Shown: positions 24,911-34,031, counted from the stretch's first letter. The stretch: 37,063 bases of DNA from JBCCTX01 sp964468435 (GCA_964468435.1 CAYXVE010000049.1:1-37063); one strand, 5' to 3'. A program made the numbers and translations. Notes: a model not told the origin generated them from the sequence alone.

Positions 24911-25684
24911 ATGAACACGGAAGATAAAGATATGCTGATCCAGAAGTACCTCGAAGGGGATATTTCTAGTGAGGAATACGAGTTAATAGAAGAAATGAAG
25001 AGAAGGGATGAAGCCTTTGCTAAAGAACTTACTGATTATCAAAAGATACTCACGGGCATGCAGGGCCTAAGTATGGACCGCTTTAAGCAAGAATTGCAAA
25101 ACTGGGAAAAGGCACATCAGGCAAAACAAGGTACGCTTGATTCGCAACAGCTAAGCTTCTCATTTCGGAAGTATTACCGGATAGCAGGTATAATTCTTTT
25201 ACTGCTCATTGGTTCTTTAGCTATTCTAATTATACAAAAACCGTCCAGACCAACTCCTGAAGAGCTGTATAAAGAATATTATGAGCCTTATGAAGATTTG
25301 ATCATAGATCATGAAAAAGATGTGGCAGATACCCAACAACAACTCTATCTAGGTATGGATGCTTACAAGCAGGAAAAATATGATCAGGCAATGATGTATC
25401 TGCAAAATTACGTCCAACAGTATCCTGATGAATTGAGTCCTTACCTGTATCTGGGGATAGCATATATGGAAGTTGAAGATATGTCTCAGGCGATACAAAA
25501 ATTCCAGAAACTGACAACTTCGCCTGAATTGGGACAACAGGCGCAGTGGTACATGGCCCTGGCTTATTTAAAGGAGGGAAAAATTGAGAAGTCTATCGAG
25601 ATTCTTAAAAATATCGTAGATATACAATCGGCTCATTACAAGCGCGGTGAGGCCACAACATTACTCAAGCTGCTGGAAACGTAA
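24911..25684 (+). CDS. Membrane TPR protein, probable anti-sigma factor
   Basis: 257 residues: a cytoplasmic N-terminal part of 90 residues (MNTEDKDMLIQKYLEGDISS, like the short helical ZAS-type start without its zinc ligands), one membrane segment (about 90-109, IAGIILLLLIGSLAILIIQK), then an outer region with TPR units from about 142 (LGMDAYKQEKYDQAMMYLQN, LYLGIAYMEVEDMSQAIQKF, MALAYLKEGKIEKSIEILKN). The layout suits a sensor that holds the sigma factor at the membrane and reads a periplasmic signal through the TPR part. Start at the ATG at 24911, three bases after the sigma stop, indicates coupling. No cysteine/histidine zinc motif is present, so the anti-sigma role is inferred from context only. 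Confidence 0.7.
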   Translation: MNTEDKDMLIQKYLEGDISSEEYELIEEMKRRDEAFAKELTDYQKILTGMQGLSMDRFKQELQNWEKAHQAKQGTLDSQQLSFSFRKYYRIAGIILLLLIGSLAILIIQKPSRPTPEELYKEYYEPYEDLIIDHEKDVADTQQQLYLGMDAYKQEKYDQAMMYLQNYVQQYPDELSPYLYLGIAYMEVEDMSQAIQKFQKLTTSPELGQQAQWYMALAYLKEGKIEKSIEILKNIVDIQSAHYKRGEATTLLKLLET

Positions 25685-25699
25685 GAGATGCATGCCATA

Positions 25700-25990
25700 T
25701 TATCCCGTTTGCTCCATGAGTTCCATGAGCCCCTGAAATTGTTCTGAATACAATCCCTGGATTTCTTTCAGATCTTCATCTTTAAGAACCGTGATTCCAG
25801 TTGTATTTTTTTGTACCTGATCTTTATTTTTCATTCCCGGAATAACGGTAGATAGTTCTGCGTAATTTAAAATATAGCTCAACGCTAATTCCGTATGACT
25901 GATTTCATATTTGGCAGCGATCTCCCATACGGGTTGAAGTGCGTAAAAAGACCTATTTAATACCTCTGGTGTTAACCGGGTTGGATTGAT
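25700..25990 (-). pseudogene. C-terminal remnant of an aldo/keto reductase
   Basis: The open frame (about 96 residues) matches only the last third of aldo/keto reductases: LTPEVLNRSFYALQPVWEIA, then TELALSYILNYAELSTVIPG and MKNKDQVQKNTTGI with the NADP-binding end region. The N-terminal two thirds, with the catalytic Tyr, Lys and His, are missing, and the frame is closed by a TAG just upstream of 25990. Just past the break lies a short run of GGAT-containing repeats (25998-26025), so the break may be a recombination point. Confidence 0.75.
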
Positions 25991-26121
25991 CTATTTATGA
26001 CAGGATTTCAAGGATTTGTTCAGGATAAATATTTCAGAAAATAAAGACTTGGAAAAACACGCTAAGAGTATGGTAGTCAATCAATCTTTTTGCTAAATTT
26101 CAATATAAAAAAGGATACAGA

Positions 26122-26898
26122 ATGAACGATATACTTACAAAACTTGGTGTAATGGAAGATCTTCCTACCGAAGAGGAAAAAGCATTTCTGGATCAACATG
26201 GTTATGTATCTCTTGGTAAAATCCTGAGCGATGAACAGGTCGCTGCAATCAACAAGCGTATTCAGGAGATTATGGATGAAGAAGGAGAAAACGCTGGTTT
26301 TGAACTGATGGACTCAGAATATATCCGCCATCCCAAGGAACAAGGAACCGATCGGTTGGCTGATTTGGTCAATAAAGATCCCATATTTGATATATTTTAC
26401 ACTCACCCCCGTGTGCTCGCGGGTGTGGCGCATGTATTGGGAGCGGAACTTAAGCTTTCCTCCCTGAACTATCGTGCGGCGAAGCCTGGTTATGGACTCC
26501 AAAATCTCCATGCCGACTGGCATGAACCTGTATCCCATGGTGATTACAAGGTTTGTAATACCATTTGGCTGCTGGATGATTTTTCAGCTGAAAATGGAGC
26601 TACGCGCCTTGTCCCTGGTACACACAAGGATGGGAAATTACCTCAGGATGTGCTGGAAGATCAAATGGCAACTCATCCAGATGAAATCATCCTGGAAGCC
26701 CCTGCTGGAACGGTCGTTGTTTTTAACTCACATACCTGGCATGGAGGCACGACCAACCGCACTAATAGCGATCGCCGTGCTATTCATAGCTATTTCTGTC
26801 GGAGAGATCAACCCCAACAAATTGATCAGGCGAGATATATCCGTGAAGAAACACTGTCCAGAATCAGTCCTGCTGCAAGAGAAATTCTTGCAGTTTGA
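26122..26898 (+). CDS. Phytanoyl-CoA dioxygenase (PhyH) family protein
   Basis: 258 residues of the Fe(II)/2-oxoglutarate-dependent oxygenase superfamily. The iron triad is visible as His130 and Asp132 in LQNLHADWHEPVS and His207 in NSHTWHGGTTN; Arg218 or Arg219 (NSDRRAIHSYF) is likely to bind 2-oxoglutarate. The ribosome site AAAAAAGG lies just before the ATG at 26122. The substrate is unknown; many bacterial PhyH proteins hydroxylate small natural-product or lipid substrates. It is followed at once by the receptor-like gene, with an 86-base gap to its probable start. Confidence 0.88.
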   Translation: MNDILTKLGVMEDLPTEEEKAFLDQHGYVSLGKILSDEQVAAINKRIQEIMDEEGENAGFELMDSEYIRHPKEQGTDRLADLVNKDPIFDIFYTHPRVLAGVAHVLGAELKLSSLNYRAAKPGYGLQNLHADWHEPVSHGDYKVCNTIWLLDDFSAENGATRLVPGTHKDGKLPQDVLEDQMATHPDEIILEAPAGTVVVFNSHTWHGGTTNRTNSDRRAIHSYFCRRDQPQQIDQARYIREETLSRISPAAREILAV

Positions 26899-26984
26899 AT
26901 AGGGAAAAATATTTTGAATACTTCAAAATGACTTCAGAATGTAGAACTATTATTGTACACGTATTCCACATTAACACTATAGTC

Positions 26985-29366
26985 ATGTACAGTAGGTCTT
27001 GGGTCATTTTATGTATGTTTTTGCTGACTGTTTTTACCGTTACAGCACAGTCAGACGCTCCTATCATTGTTACCGGAAAAGTAGTCAATCAAGTCAATGC
27101 TCAGGCATTAGAATACGCTACGGTCATTTTAGCAGACAAAGATACAGATAAAGCGATAGCGGGTATATCCACACCCACTGATGGACGTTTTGAACTTAAA
27201 TCTCCCATTGAAAATTTTTATGTGAAGATCAGTTTTGTAGGCTTTGAAACCAAAACGATTGCAGATTTCCAGATACAAAATGGAAGCGTTGATTTAGGCA
27301 TTATCGGATTGGTCGAAAGTGCCAATACCCTGGATGAGGTTGAAATTCGGGCAGAAAAATCCAGTACAGAATTTAAACTGGACAAGCGGGTCTTCAACGT
27401 AGGCAGAGACCTGAGTAGTAGCGGAGCCAGTGCCCTGGAAGTATTGGATAATGTACCCTCTGTCAATGTGAATATAGAAGGTGAAATCAGTCTAAGAGGC
27501 AACCAAGGCGTTCAGATCCTGATCAATGGAAAGCCCTCTGTACTCGCTGCAGAAGGAGGAAATGCGCTGGGAACGATTACCGCAGATATGATTGAAAAAA
27601 TCGAGGTAATTACCAATCCCTCAGCCAAATATGAGGCAGAAGGAACTTCCGGCATTATCAATATTGTTATCAAAAAGGAAGAGCGTAAAGGTGTCAATGG
27701 TTCTATTTCGCTGAATACCGGAGTACCTCACAATCATAGTGTAGGGGTAAGCCTCAATCGAAGAACAGAAAAATTCAATCTTTTCAGTCAGTTGGGGGTA
27801 GGGTACAGAGAGCTACCCAGTGATAATCGAAATATCAACCGCAATCTTATCAACAATACTACGCTCTTCAGTGAAGGAGAAGAATTCAGGAATGAAAACT
27901 TTTACAATGTGATCCTGGGTACGGACTATGAAATCAACAAATACAATGTTCTGACGCTTTCTGGAAATTTTGCTTATGAAATAGAAGACCAGCCATCACT
28001 TACTAATTTCAGATTTCAGGACTCCACAGGTAATATTACTTCCGAATGGTTCAGAGATGAGGAGACAGAAGCAACCAATCCCAAATGGCAATATGAGTTT
28101 CAATATAAAAGAGATCATCCGGATCATGAGGACCATGTATTACTATTTAGTGCTCTAGGAACATTTTTTGGAAAAGACCAATCCTCCATTTTTGAAAATG
28201 TAAATACTGCAGGTGAATTTGAAAATAACAATCAACAAACCCAGTCCAATTTTAAGGAGGCTAACTACACTTTTAAGCTGGATTATACCAAGCCTTTCAA
28301 CGATCAGTGGACCATGGAAACCGGAGCTCAATACGTAATCACAGATGTAAGTAATGATTTTGCAGTAATTGACCTGATTGATGGAGAATGGATAGAAAAT
28401 CCGGAATTGACCAATCTGTTTGACTATGATCAGAAAGTTCTGGGGGTGTATGGGACAGGGGCTTATGAGGGGAGTAAATTTGGAATCAAACTGGGATTGA
28501 GAGTAGAGAATACAGATTTGAAAACCTTGTTGGTAACTACTAATCAAGCCCAACGTCAATTGTTTACCAACCTATTTCCCAGCTTTCACACATCTTACAA
28601 ATTCACTGAAAAAGTATCTATCCAGGCAGGTTATTCGCGCAGGGTCTCCAGACCTCGGCTCTGGGATTTAAATCCTTTTTTCAATATACGCAATAATTTC
28701 AGCATACGGACCGGAAACCCCGAGTTGCTTCCTGAATTTACAGATTCTTATGAAATTACAAGTATCTATATTTTGGGAAAAGCCTCCATCAATGTTGGTG
28801 TGTACCATTTGTATACTACAGATGTAGTGGAGCGGGTAACGAGATTCGAGGAAAATGTGAGTATTTCCACCCCCGAAAACATTGGAACGAACCGCGCAAC
28901 TGGTGTTGAGATCAATGGTAAATACACCCCCAATAAATGGTTGAGCTTCAACGGAGATTTCAACTACAATAACTTCAGTCGCGAAGGAAGTTTTATGTCT
29001 AGCTCATTTGATTTTAATGCAAATCTGTGGACAGCCCAACTTACGAGTAAATGTAAGTTACCCGCAGAAATAGAGGTCGAAATGACTGGAAATTATGAAT
29101 CTTCCTACAGAACTTTCCAAAGTGAGATTTCAGACATCTTGTTTGGAAATATAGGAATACGCAAAAAATTATTTAATGGGAAAGCCGTGTTCAACGCTGC
29201 TGTGCGGGATATTTTTGCCTCAAGGATTAGGGAATCCGAAGTAGATCAGGATAACTTCTTCCTGTACAGCAGAAGTCTGAGAGGTCGATTTATCACGCTG
29301 GGTGTCAGCTATGGCTTTGGAAAGGGAGAAGCAATGGAATATTCCGGACAAAGAAGAAGGTTTTAA
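26985..29366 (+). CDS. Outer membrane beta-barrel protein with carboxypeptidase-like and plug domains
   Basis: About 793 residues. A signal peptide (MYSRSWVILCMFLLTVFTVT, end AQS) is followed by a carboxypeptidase-regulatory-like domain (VTGKVVNQVNAQALEYATVI to about FVGFETKTI), a plug (LDNVPSVNVNIEGEISLRGN, IEKIEVITNPSAKYEAEG, GIINIVIKKE) and a large beta-barrel ending with a barrel strand (RGRFITLGVSYGFGKG). This is the OMP_b-brl_3 type of TonB-receptor-like protein common in Bacteroidota. The open frame reaches back to 26895, but the ATG at 26985 starts a proper signal peptide. Its cargo is unknown. No SusD partner is next to it. The tail (YSGQRRRF) after the last strand is short and basic. 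Confidence 0.88.
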   Translation: MYSRSWVILCMFLLTVFTVTAQSDAPIIVTGKVVNQVNAQALEYATVILADKDTDKAIAGISTPTDGRFELKSPIENFYVKISFVGFETKTIADFQIQNGSVDLGIIGLVESANTLDEVEIRAEKSSTEFKLDKRVFNVGRDLSSSGASALEVLDNVPSVNVNIEGEISLRGNQGVQILINGKPSVLAAEGGNALGTITADMIEKIEVITNPSAKYEAEGTSGIINIVIKKEERKGVNGSISLNTGVPHNHSVGVSLNRRTEKFNLFSQLGVGYRELPSDNRNINRNLINNTTLFSEGEEFRNENFYNVILGTDYEINKYNVLTLSGNFAYEIEDQPSLTNFRFQDSTGNITSEWFRDEETEATNPKWQYEFQYKRDHPDHEDHVLLFSALGTFFGKDQSSIFENVNTAGEFENNNQQTQSNFKEANYTFKLDYTKPFNDQWTMETGAQYVITDVSNDFAVIDLIDGEWIENPELTNLFDYDQKVLGVYGTGAYEGSKFGIKLGLRVENTDLKTLLVTTNQAQRQLFTNLFPSFHTSYKFTEKVSIQAGYSRRVSRPRLWDLNPFFNIRNNFSIRTGNPELLPEFTDSYEITSIYILGKASINVGVYHLYTTDVVERVTRFEENVSISTPENIGTNRATGVEINGKYTPNKWLSFNGDFNYNNFSREGSFMSSSFDFNANLWTAQLTSKCKLPAEIEVEMTGNYESSYRTFQSEISDILFGNIGIRKKLFNGKAVFNAAVRDIFASRIRESEVDQDNFFLYSRSLRGRFITLGVSYGFGKGEAMEYSGQRRRF

Positions 29367-29438
29367 TCGAATTAATAAGCGGTTTTCCGTTGCCGGCGAA
29401 ATCAGTGGATATGGTTTACAGAGAGGGTGGGAGATTCT

Positions 29439-29930
29439 TTAATTTCTCTCAGGAATTTCATTCATCTTCTCCGCAAACTCCTGAATATCATCTTCCTGGA
29501 TATTGTGTACAGATTCCTTTACACCAGCGACGCGCTTGACCATCATCCGCTCGAGCATATTCATCTTTTCGATTAGAAATTCACCTCCGAATAAGCCGTG
29601 TGCGGTAGCGTGATCCCTTAGTGATTCAGGATAGGAATTTTCAAATTCTTGTTGCTCCCGGTTGGTATCCATGTAGCAAATGAATAAACCCAGCCGCTTG
29701 GTCAACAATCTTTTTTCATGGTGCTCGATATATTTCCTGATTCCAGGCTGGATTTTTCCCATGTGAATCGACCCTCCTATGATAACTTGCTCATAGTCAT
29801 CCAGATCTGGTTCTTTGAATTTATTTAAATCGAATAAATCTATCGACTGATCCGAAAGCTCTTCTTTCAGCATCCCGGCCACTTTCTCCGTAGTGCCGTG
29901 TTTGCTCATGTATATGATGGCGGTAGGCAT
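29439..29930 (-). CDS. Flavodoxin-domain protein, HemG-like
   Basis: 163 residues of the flavodoxin fold. The FMN phosphate loop is IIYMSKHGTTEKVAGMLKEE, and VIIGGSIHMGKIQPGIRKYI and LFICYMDTNREQQEFE form the other FMN loops. The HemG-like insertion and the C-terminal basic patch (FLIEKMNMLERMMVKRVAGV) are visible. HemG proteins oxidise protoporphyrinogen IX, but short Bacteroidota members of this kind may do other electron transfer. No heme genes lie beside it. It is convergent with the receptor-like gene and 72 bases from it. Confidence 0.8.
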   Translation of the reverse strand: MPTAIIYMSKHGTTEKVAGMLKEELSDQSIDLFDLNKFKEPDLDDYEQVIIGGSIHMGKIQPGIRKYIEHHEKRLLTKRLGLFICYMDTNREQQEFENSYPESLRDHATAHGLFGGEFLIEKMNMLERMMVKRVAGVKESVHNIQEDDIQEFAEKMNEIPERN

Positions 29931-30175
29931 GGGTTCTTAAATATGATTTATAAAAAGCTACTTAAAAAGATGTAAAAAGTTACAGTCTGGGAAGGTGATA
30001 AATGTAAGTGTATGGAATGAGTTATCTCATCTGAAGGTAAGTTTTCGTGAAATACTTCGCTTTCTGCATTTCCACGATAAAGCATTCTTCGGTTAAGCTT
30101 GTACAGTAAAGATCAACAAAGGCTTTTTAAGCTATTATAAATATTATTTAACGCTATGTTTTGGTTGAATATTGA

Positions 30176-30694
30176 TCAATTCTTCAACAAACCCTTTCGT
30201 TTCAATACGACTTCATAGTACCTTATCCCCTTACCAAAAGGATTTCCCCTGGCCAACACAACCTCTCCTGCGGGATGGTAGGCCACAAGTGCGTGTGAAC
30301 TCGAGGTCAATTGGTTGACTTTATAGACCTCCACATCCTTCAACGGAACGGTCATGTCCAGTTTGACATCGTGAAAGGTCTCCTGTTGGAAATTGATCCG
30401 GGCCAGATGCTTCATATCCTTGAATTTGGTCTTTTTACCTTGGCGAATGGCCCAGAAAGAACCCGCTAGCAGCAGAGCAATCACAACAGATATACTCAAT
30501 AGGGTTCTTCCAAGGCTTGGTGCCCTGGAATATTGCACCAAACTATTCCCAAACAGGATGATCAATATGACGATCAATACAAAGCGGGCGGTGTAGGCCC
30601 AATAGGTGCCATAATTGACAAAAAACCAATTTTGATTATGTTCGAAGATCTCGAACCCATCGGCTTGTGCTATAGATTTCGGTAAATTTATCAA
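30176..30694 (-). CDS. Two-pass membrane protein, function unknown
   Basis: 172 residues. Two membrane segments (about 34-50 and 64-86; YTARFVLIVILIILFGN and LLSISVVIALLLAGSFWAIR) lie in the N-terminal half. The C-terminal half is soluble and beta-rich (FQQETFHDVKLDMTVPLKDV, SSSHALVAYHPAGEVVLARG). No family is recognised. The arrangement (short N-terminal tail, two TMs, PH-like strand pattern) resembles that of the membrane gene at 6635-7267, but the sequences are not obviously related. Stands alone with 245 bases of empty sequence on one side. Confidence 0.6.
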   Translation of the reverse strand: MINLPKSIAQADGFEIFEHNQNWFFVNYGTYWAYTARFVLIVILIILFGNSLVQYSRAPSLGRTLLSISVVIALLLAGSFWAIRQGKKTKFKDMKHLARINFQQETFHDVKLDMTVPLKDVEVYKVNQLTSSSHALVAYHPAGEVVLARGNPFGKGIRYYEVVLKRKGLLKN

Positions 30695-30816
30695 ACTTCG
30701 TAAGTTATGCGGTTAATATGAGATCATGTGTATGAAGATCATATATACTATAATAAATCCTGAGATTCCTGTTTTGTTTCTATTCCTAATATACAAGATT
30801 TTCATATCTTACTGGA

Positions 30817-30930
30817 ATGAATTTGGCGTGGGTCAATGTACTTATCATTTTATTATATCTCATAGGCACAATATGGATTGGCTTCTGGTTATCCAATAGA
30901 GCAAGCAGAAATATTCAAGGTTATGTTTAG
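30817..30930 (+). pseudogene. N-terminal remnant of a sodium:solute symporter
   Basis: This 37-residue frame (MNLAWVNVLIILLYLIGTIW, then IGFWLSNRASRNIQGYV) matches the first helix of SSS-family symporters and their SKRASKNIQxYFLGG-type loop, then stops with TAG where the second helix should follow. It is a truncated gene. Its position just upstream of an AGE-family epimerase suggests a former sialic-acid or amino-sugar transport locus. The rest of 30695-31047 (353 bases) holds no other coding sequence that I can support. Confidence 0.6.
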
Positions 30931-31047
30931 TGTGGTAGGAACCGAGGTACTACAGTTTGTACCGATGACGGTGGCCACCCGACCATTTCTGTAATGTTCG
31001 GTTTCTACTGCCAGACAGAAGTATGACAACACAGAAAAAAAATATAC

Positions 31048-32229
31048 ATGAATAAAGATTTCACCCAACTGGCCCAAATGTACCGGAATTCACTGGAACA
31101 GTCTGTGCTACCTTTTTGGGAAAAGTACTCGGTAGATTGGGAATATGGAGGATACTATACATGTCTGGACAGAAAAGGCAATGTATATGATACAGATAAA
31201 TTTATGTGGCTACAGGCCCGGCAGATTTGGACCTTTAGTATGCTATACAATGAGTGGGGTAAAAAGGAGATCTGGATGAAAACGGCTAAAAATGGGTTTG
31301 ATTTTGTTAAAAAACATGGACGTGATGAGGAGGGCAATTTTTATTTTTCACTGGATCGCAAAGGTACTCCCCTGATTTCCCCTTACAATGTTTTCTCGGA
31401 TTGTTTTGCTGCGATGGCTTTTAGTCAGTATGCCAAAGCCAGTGATTCTGAAGAGGCAATAGAACTCGCCCGGAATACCTTTCAAAATATACTTAGTAGA
31501 AAGGATAATCCTAAGGGCAAATTTGAAAAATCCACTGGCAACCGCCCACTCAAAAGCTTTGCGCTGCCTATGATTCTTTCCAATTTGGTCCTGGAAATGG
31601 AGCATGTGCTGGATCAGGTAGAGGTAGAACAGACGCTCGATCACAGTATCGATGAAGTGATGGACGTTTTTTACAATGAGGAAGAAAAATTAATCTACGA
31701 ATATCTGACGCCTGCTGGAGAACACCTAGATACATTTGAAGGTAGGCTGATCAATCCCGGACACGGGATAGAGGCGATGTGGTTCATGATGGATATAGGT
31801 ATAAGAAGGCGAAATGAATCCCTGATAAAAAGAGCTGTAGATATTGCATTAGGATTAATAAAATATGGCTGGGACCTGGAATACGGGGGTATCTTTTATT
31901 TTCAGGATGTCAAAGGCGCACCGCCACTGCAGCTCGAGTGGGATCAGAAACTCTGGTGGGTACATCTGGAAGCCCTGGTAGCTTTGGCTAAAGGTTATAT
32001 ACATACCAGAGACGAAGAAGTCTGGGCATGGTTCATGAAAGTACACGAATACACCTGGCAACACTTCCCAGATGAAGAATATGGTGAATGGTATGGCTAC
32101 CTCAACCGGCGTGGAGAACCCTTCCTGCCCCTCAAAGGAGGAAAATGGAAAGGCTGTTTTCATGTACCCAGAGCGCTATATCAGTGCTGGCGAGTATTGG
32201 ACCAGTTGAGCAAGAACCATAATGAATAA
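31048..32229 (+). CDS. AGE-family sugar epimerase (N-acylglucosamine 2-epimerase-like)
   Basis: 393 residues, an alpha6/alpha6-barrel protein. Family motifs: YGGYYTCLDRKGNVYDTDKF, WLQARQIWTFSMLYN, GHGIEAMWFMMDIG, LEYGGIFYFQD, KLWWVHLEALVALAKGY and GKWKGCFHVPRALYQCW, with the conserved Arg, Glu and His residues of the barrel. The likely reaction is interconversion of N-acetylglucosamine and N-acetylmannosamine, or of related hexoses. A truncated symporter lies just upstream and a broken TIM-barrel isomerase 1.3 kb downstream, so it may be the last intact gene of a sugar-degradation locus. The ATG at 31048 gives a standard N-terminus. Confidence 0.88.
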   Translation: MNKDFTQLAQMYRNSLEQSVLPFWEKYSVDWEYGGYYTCLDRKGNVYDTDKFMWLQARQIWTFSMLYNEWGKKEIWMKTAKNGFDFVKKHGRDEEGNFYFSLDRKGTPLISPYNVFSDCFAAMAFSQYAKASDSEEAIELARNTFQNILSRKDNPKGKFEKSTGNRPLKSFALPMILSNLVLEMEHVLDQVEVEQTLDHSIDEVMDVFYNEEEKLIYEYLTPAGEHLDTFEGRLINPGHGIEAMWFMMDIGIRRRNESLIKRAVDIALGLIKYGWDLEYGGIFYFQDVKGAPPLQLEWDQKLWWVHLEALVALAKGYIHTRDEEVWAWFMKVHEYTWQHFPDEEYGEWYGYLNRRGEPFLPLKGGKWKGCFHVPRALYQCWRVLDQLSKNHNE

Positions 32230-32236
32230 TTTCAGC

Positions 32237-32358
32237 ATGCATAACGAATGGAATACCTATCCGAGTGGTGCGCAGACCTTCCCAAAATGTGGATTGGCAA
32301 GGTCAATCGAGATTTCGATGCCATGGAGATGATCTGGAACTTTTTGATGGACCAATAG
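32237..32358 (+). pseudogene. C-terminal remnant of an alpha/beta hydrolase esterase, frameshifted
   Basis: HNEWNTYPSGAQTFPK in one frame (from 32237) continues as WIGKVNRDFDAMEMIWNFLM in another (from 32290), ending in DQ and TAG at 32356-32358. Joined, they look like the end of a polyhydroxybutyrate-depolymerase-type esterase, whose final segment has a His loop and an IWNFF-type helix. The frames meet only by a shift of two bases (or minus one). The piece sits between the AGE epimerase and the methyltransferase. The family call rests on memory, so it is moderate. Confidence 0.4.
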
Positions 32359-32368
32359 TCTTATTTAT

Positions 32369-33016
32369 ATGACTACACCTAATCCCATTCCCCCTGGTGC
32401 CTTCCGGCGCATGGACGAAACGCCGGATGAAATTTTCTATCAGGTTCCGCGCTTTGTGGCACATATCGATGATGCTGCTATAGCAGCTGTTACACAGCTT
32501 TACCGAGAATACCTCCCGCAAAATGGAGTCATCCTGGATCTTATGTCCAGTTGGGTCAGTCATCTACCCGAAGAAATTTCCTACTCTGAAGTGGTGGGTT
32601 TGGGAATGAATAAAGCAGAACTTAAAGAAAATCCCAGGCTGAACCAATATCTGGTACACAACCTGAATACCGATCCAGTCTTACCCTTTGGAGACAACCG
32701 CTTCGATGCCTGTGTAATTTGTGTATCCATTGATTACCTGACACAGCCTCTAGAGGTGCTGAAAGAACTCAGCCGGGTGATAAAACCAGATGGGCCGCTG
32801 GTCATTACCTTCTCCAATCGTTGCTTCCCGAATAAAGCAGTGGCTATCTGGCATTCGTTGGATGATTCAAGCAGGGTATACTGGGTAAAAAAATTGCTGG
32901 AAATGACGGGATGTTGGCATAAAATTGAGATTACAGACCGTACTTATCCCTGGGGACATGATCCACTTTATGGAGTCATTGGCCAAAATGCCAAAAGTTC
33001 TGGAGATCGGGTTTAG
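32369..33016 (+). CDS. Class I SAM-dependent methyltransferase, substrate unknown
   Basis: 215 residues. Motif I is VILDLMSSWVSHL, where the usual glycine-rich loop is replaced by the LMSSWVSHLP pattern typical of this family. Other signatures: VVGLGMNKAELKENPRLNQY, LPFGDNRFDACVICVSIDYL, LVITFSNRCFPNKAVAIWHS. The family occurs in many phyla; its substrate is not known to me. The ATG at 32369 is the first in the frame; the next, at 32411, is also possible. A decayed esterase ends 11 bases upstream. Confidence 0.85.
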   Translation: MTTPNPIPPGAFRRMDETPDEIFYQVPRFVAHIDDAAIAAVTQLYREYLPQNGVILDLMSSWVSHLPEEISYSEVVGLGMNKAELKENPRLNQYLVHNLNTDPVLPFGDNRFDACVICVSIDYLTQPLEVLKELSRVIKPDGPLVITFSNRCFPNKAVAIWHSLDDSSRVYWVKKLLEMTGCWHKIEITDRTYPWGHDPLYGVIGQNAKSSGDRV

Positions 33017-33159
33017 AAACCTTATCTTAGTACAAAATATGGATACATATAAATGACACATTGCGAGCAATCCTAGACAAAGAAAAGATCCTAAAGACGA
33101 TCATCCAACTGTTTGTATATATAAGTATGAGTTGAGAAAATATCGCTTTCTTAAACCAC

Positions 33160-33420
33160 TTATGTGCGGGTTTCTATTTCTACATTCTTCTCGATCATGG
33201 TAGATTTCTGAGATAAAAACACTACATATTTGGATTCCTGATTATCTTTTTGTGTCCTGCAAATTTCCCAGGCCTTAAAATTTTCTCTGTAATTCCCAAG
33301 TTGAAAATGTAAATATCTGTCTTCTCCTACAGGATAGCGAATATACATGCCTGGTTGCAAAATAGTATTTTTCTGAATTTTATGATAAGATCTAGTCACA
33401 GTAAAAGTACTGAAGAACAA
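33160..33420 (-). CDS. Hypothetical 86-residue protein
   Basis: A frame with plausible composition: SYHKIQKNTILQPGMYIRYP, then VGEDRYLHFQLGNYRENFKA and KYVVFLSQKSTMIEKNVEIE. No family is recognised, no clear promoter, no signal peptide. A 6-base hairpin arm pair (TGGTTT 33450-33455 / AAACCA 33472-33477) lies just upstream. Could be a small cytoplasmic protein or a remnant. Confidence 0.4.
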   Translation of the reverse strand: MFFSTFTVTRSYHKIQKNTILQPGMYIRYPVGEDRYLHFQLGNYRENFKAWEICRTQKDNQESKYVVFLSQKSTMIEKNVEIETRT

Positions 33421-33546
33421 TTATATAGATATTAAAAACCGTGTCAAGATGGTTTGATATTTTGATATAAAAAACCAGGCTGAACGATATAAATTTTATA
33501 AAATAAAACTATATTTGCAAATAAAAGGGTAAGGAAAGGGAAAATT

Positions 33547-33912
33547 TTAGCAAAACATATCTAATAGTCTTCTCGAATAGCCCACAGATTCTGCTAAACC
33601 TGTCATAGGGTCGTCTGCGTCCTTTTCATATTCTAGCGATAGTATGCCTTGAAAGTTGATTTTTTTCATAGAGGAGATAAATGACGGGAGATCCACAATG
33701 CCCCTTCCCAACGCTACGCTTTTTCCCATTGCTCCCATTTTGTTTACATCTTTTAGGCGAATATCATATATCCTTTTAGCATATTTCATCGCCATAGAGG
33801 CAGGATTCTGCCCAATGCTACGTGTATGGCCTATATCCATACAGATTCCTATGCGCTTATCGAGGGTTTTAACTTTTTCATAAATCGTATCTGGACTTGT
33901 ATGTCTGGAATC
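33547..33912 (-). pseudogene. C-terminal remnant of a sugar-phosphate isomerase/epimerase-like TIM barrel
   Basis: About 121 residues of an open frame (33912 back to 33547) closed upstream by a TGA. They match the last third of xylose-isomerase-like TIM barrels: DTIYEKVKTLDKRIGICMDI, GH, RIYDIRLKDVNK, ALGRGIVDLPSFISSMKKIN, GILSLEYEKD with the metal-binding His and Glu regions. The first two thirds are gone. A decayed sugar gene here, together with the truncated symporter and the AGE epimerase, points to a degraded sugar-catabolic locus. Confidence 0.7.
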
Positions 33913-34031
33913 TCACTAGACTAACCTTCAGTATAATTCTGTACACTGATCTGTGAGATTTCTTACAGTTGCAAAAAAAGGAGCATTGCCAGGGGAAACA
34001 GCTGTTTCATGAAAAAAGAATAAGTGAATAG

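Noticed and set aside
26474..26902. 142-residue plus-strand frame within the PhyH gene
   Set aside because: Out-of-frame shadow of a gene with visible iron-binding residues.
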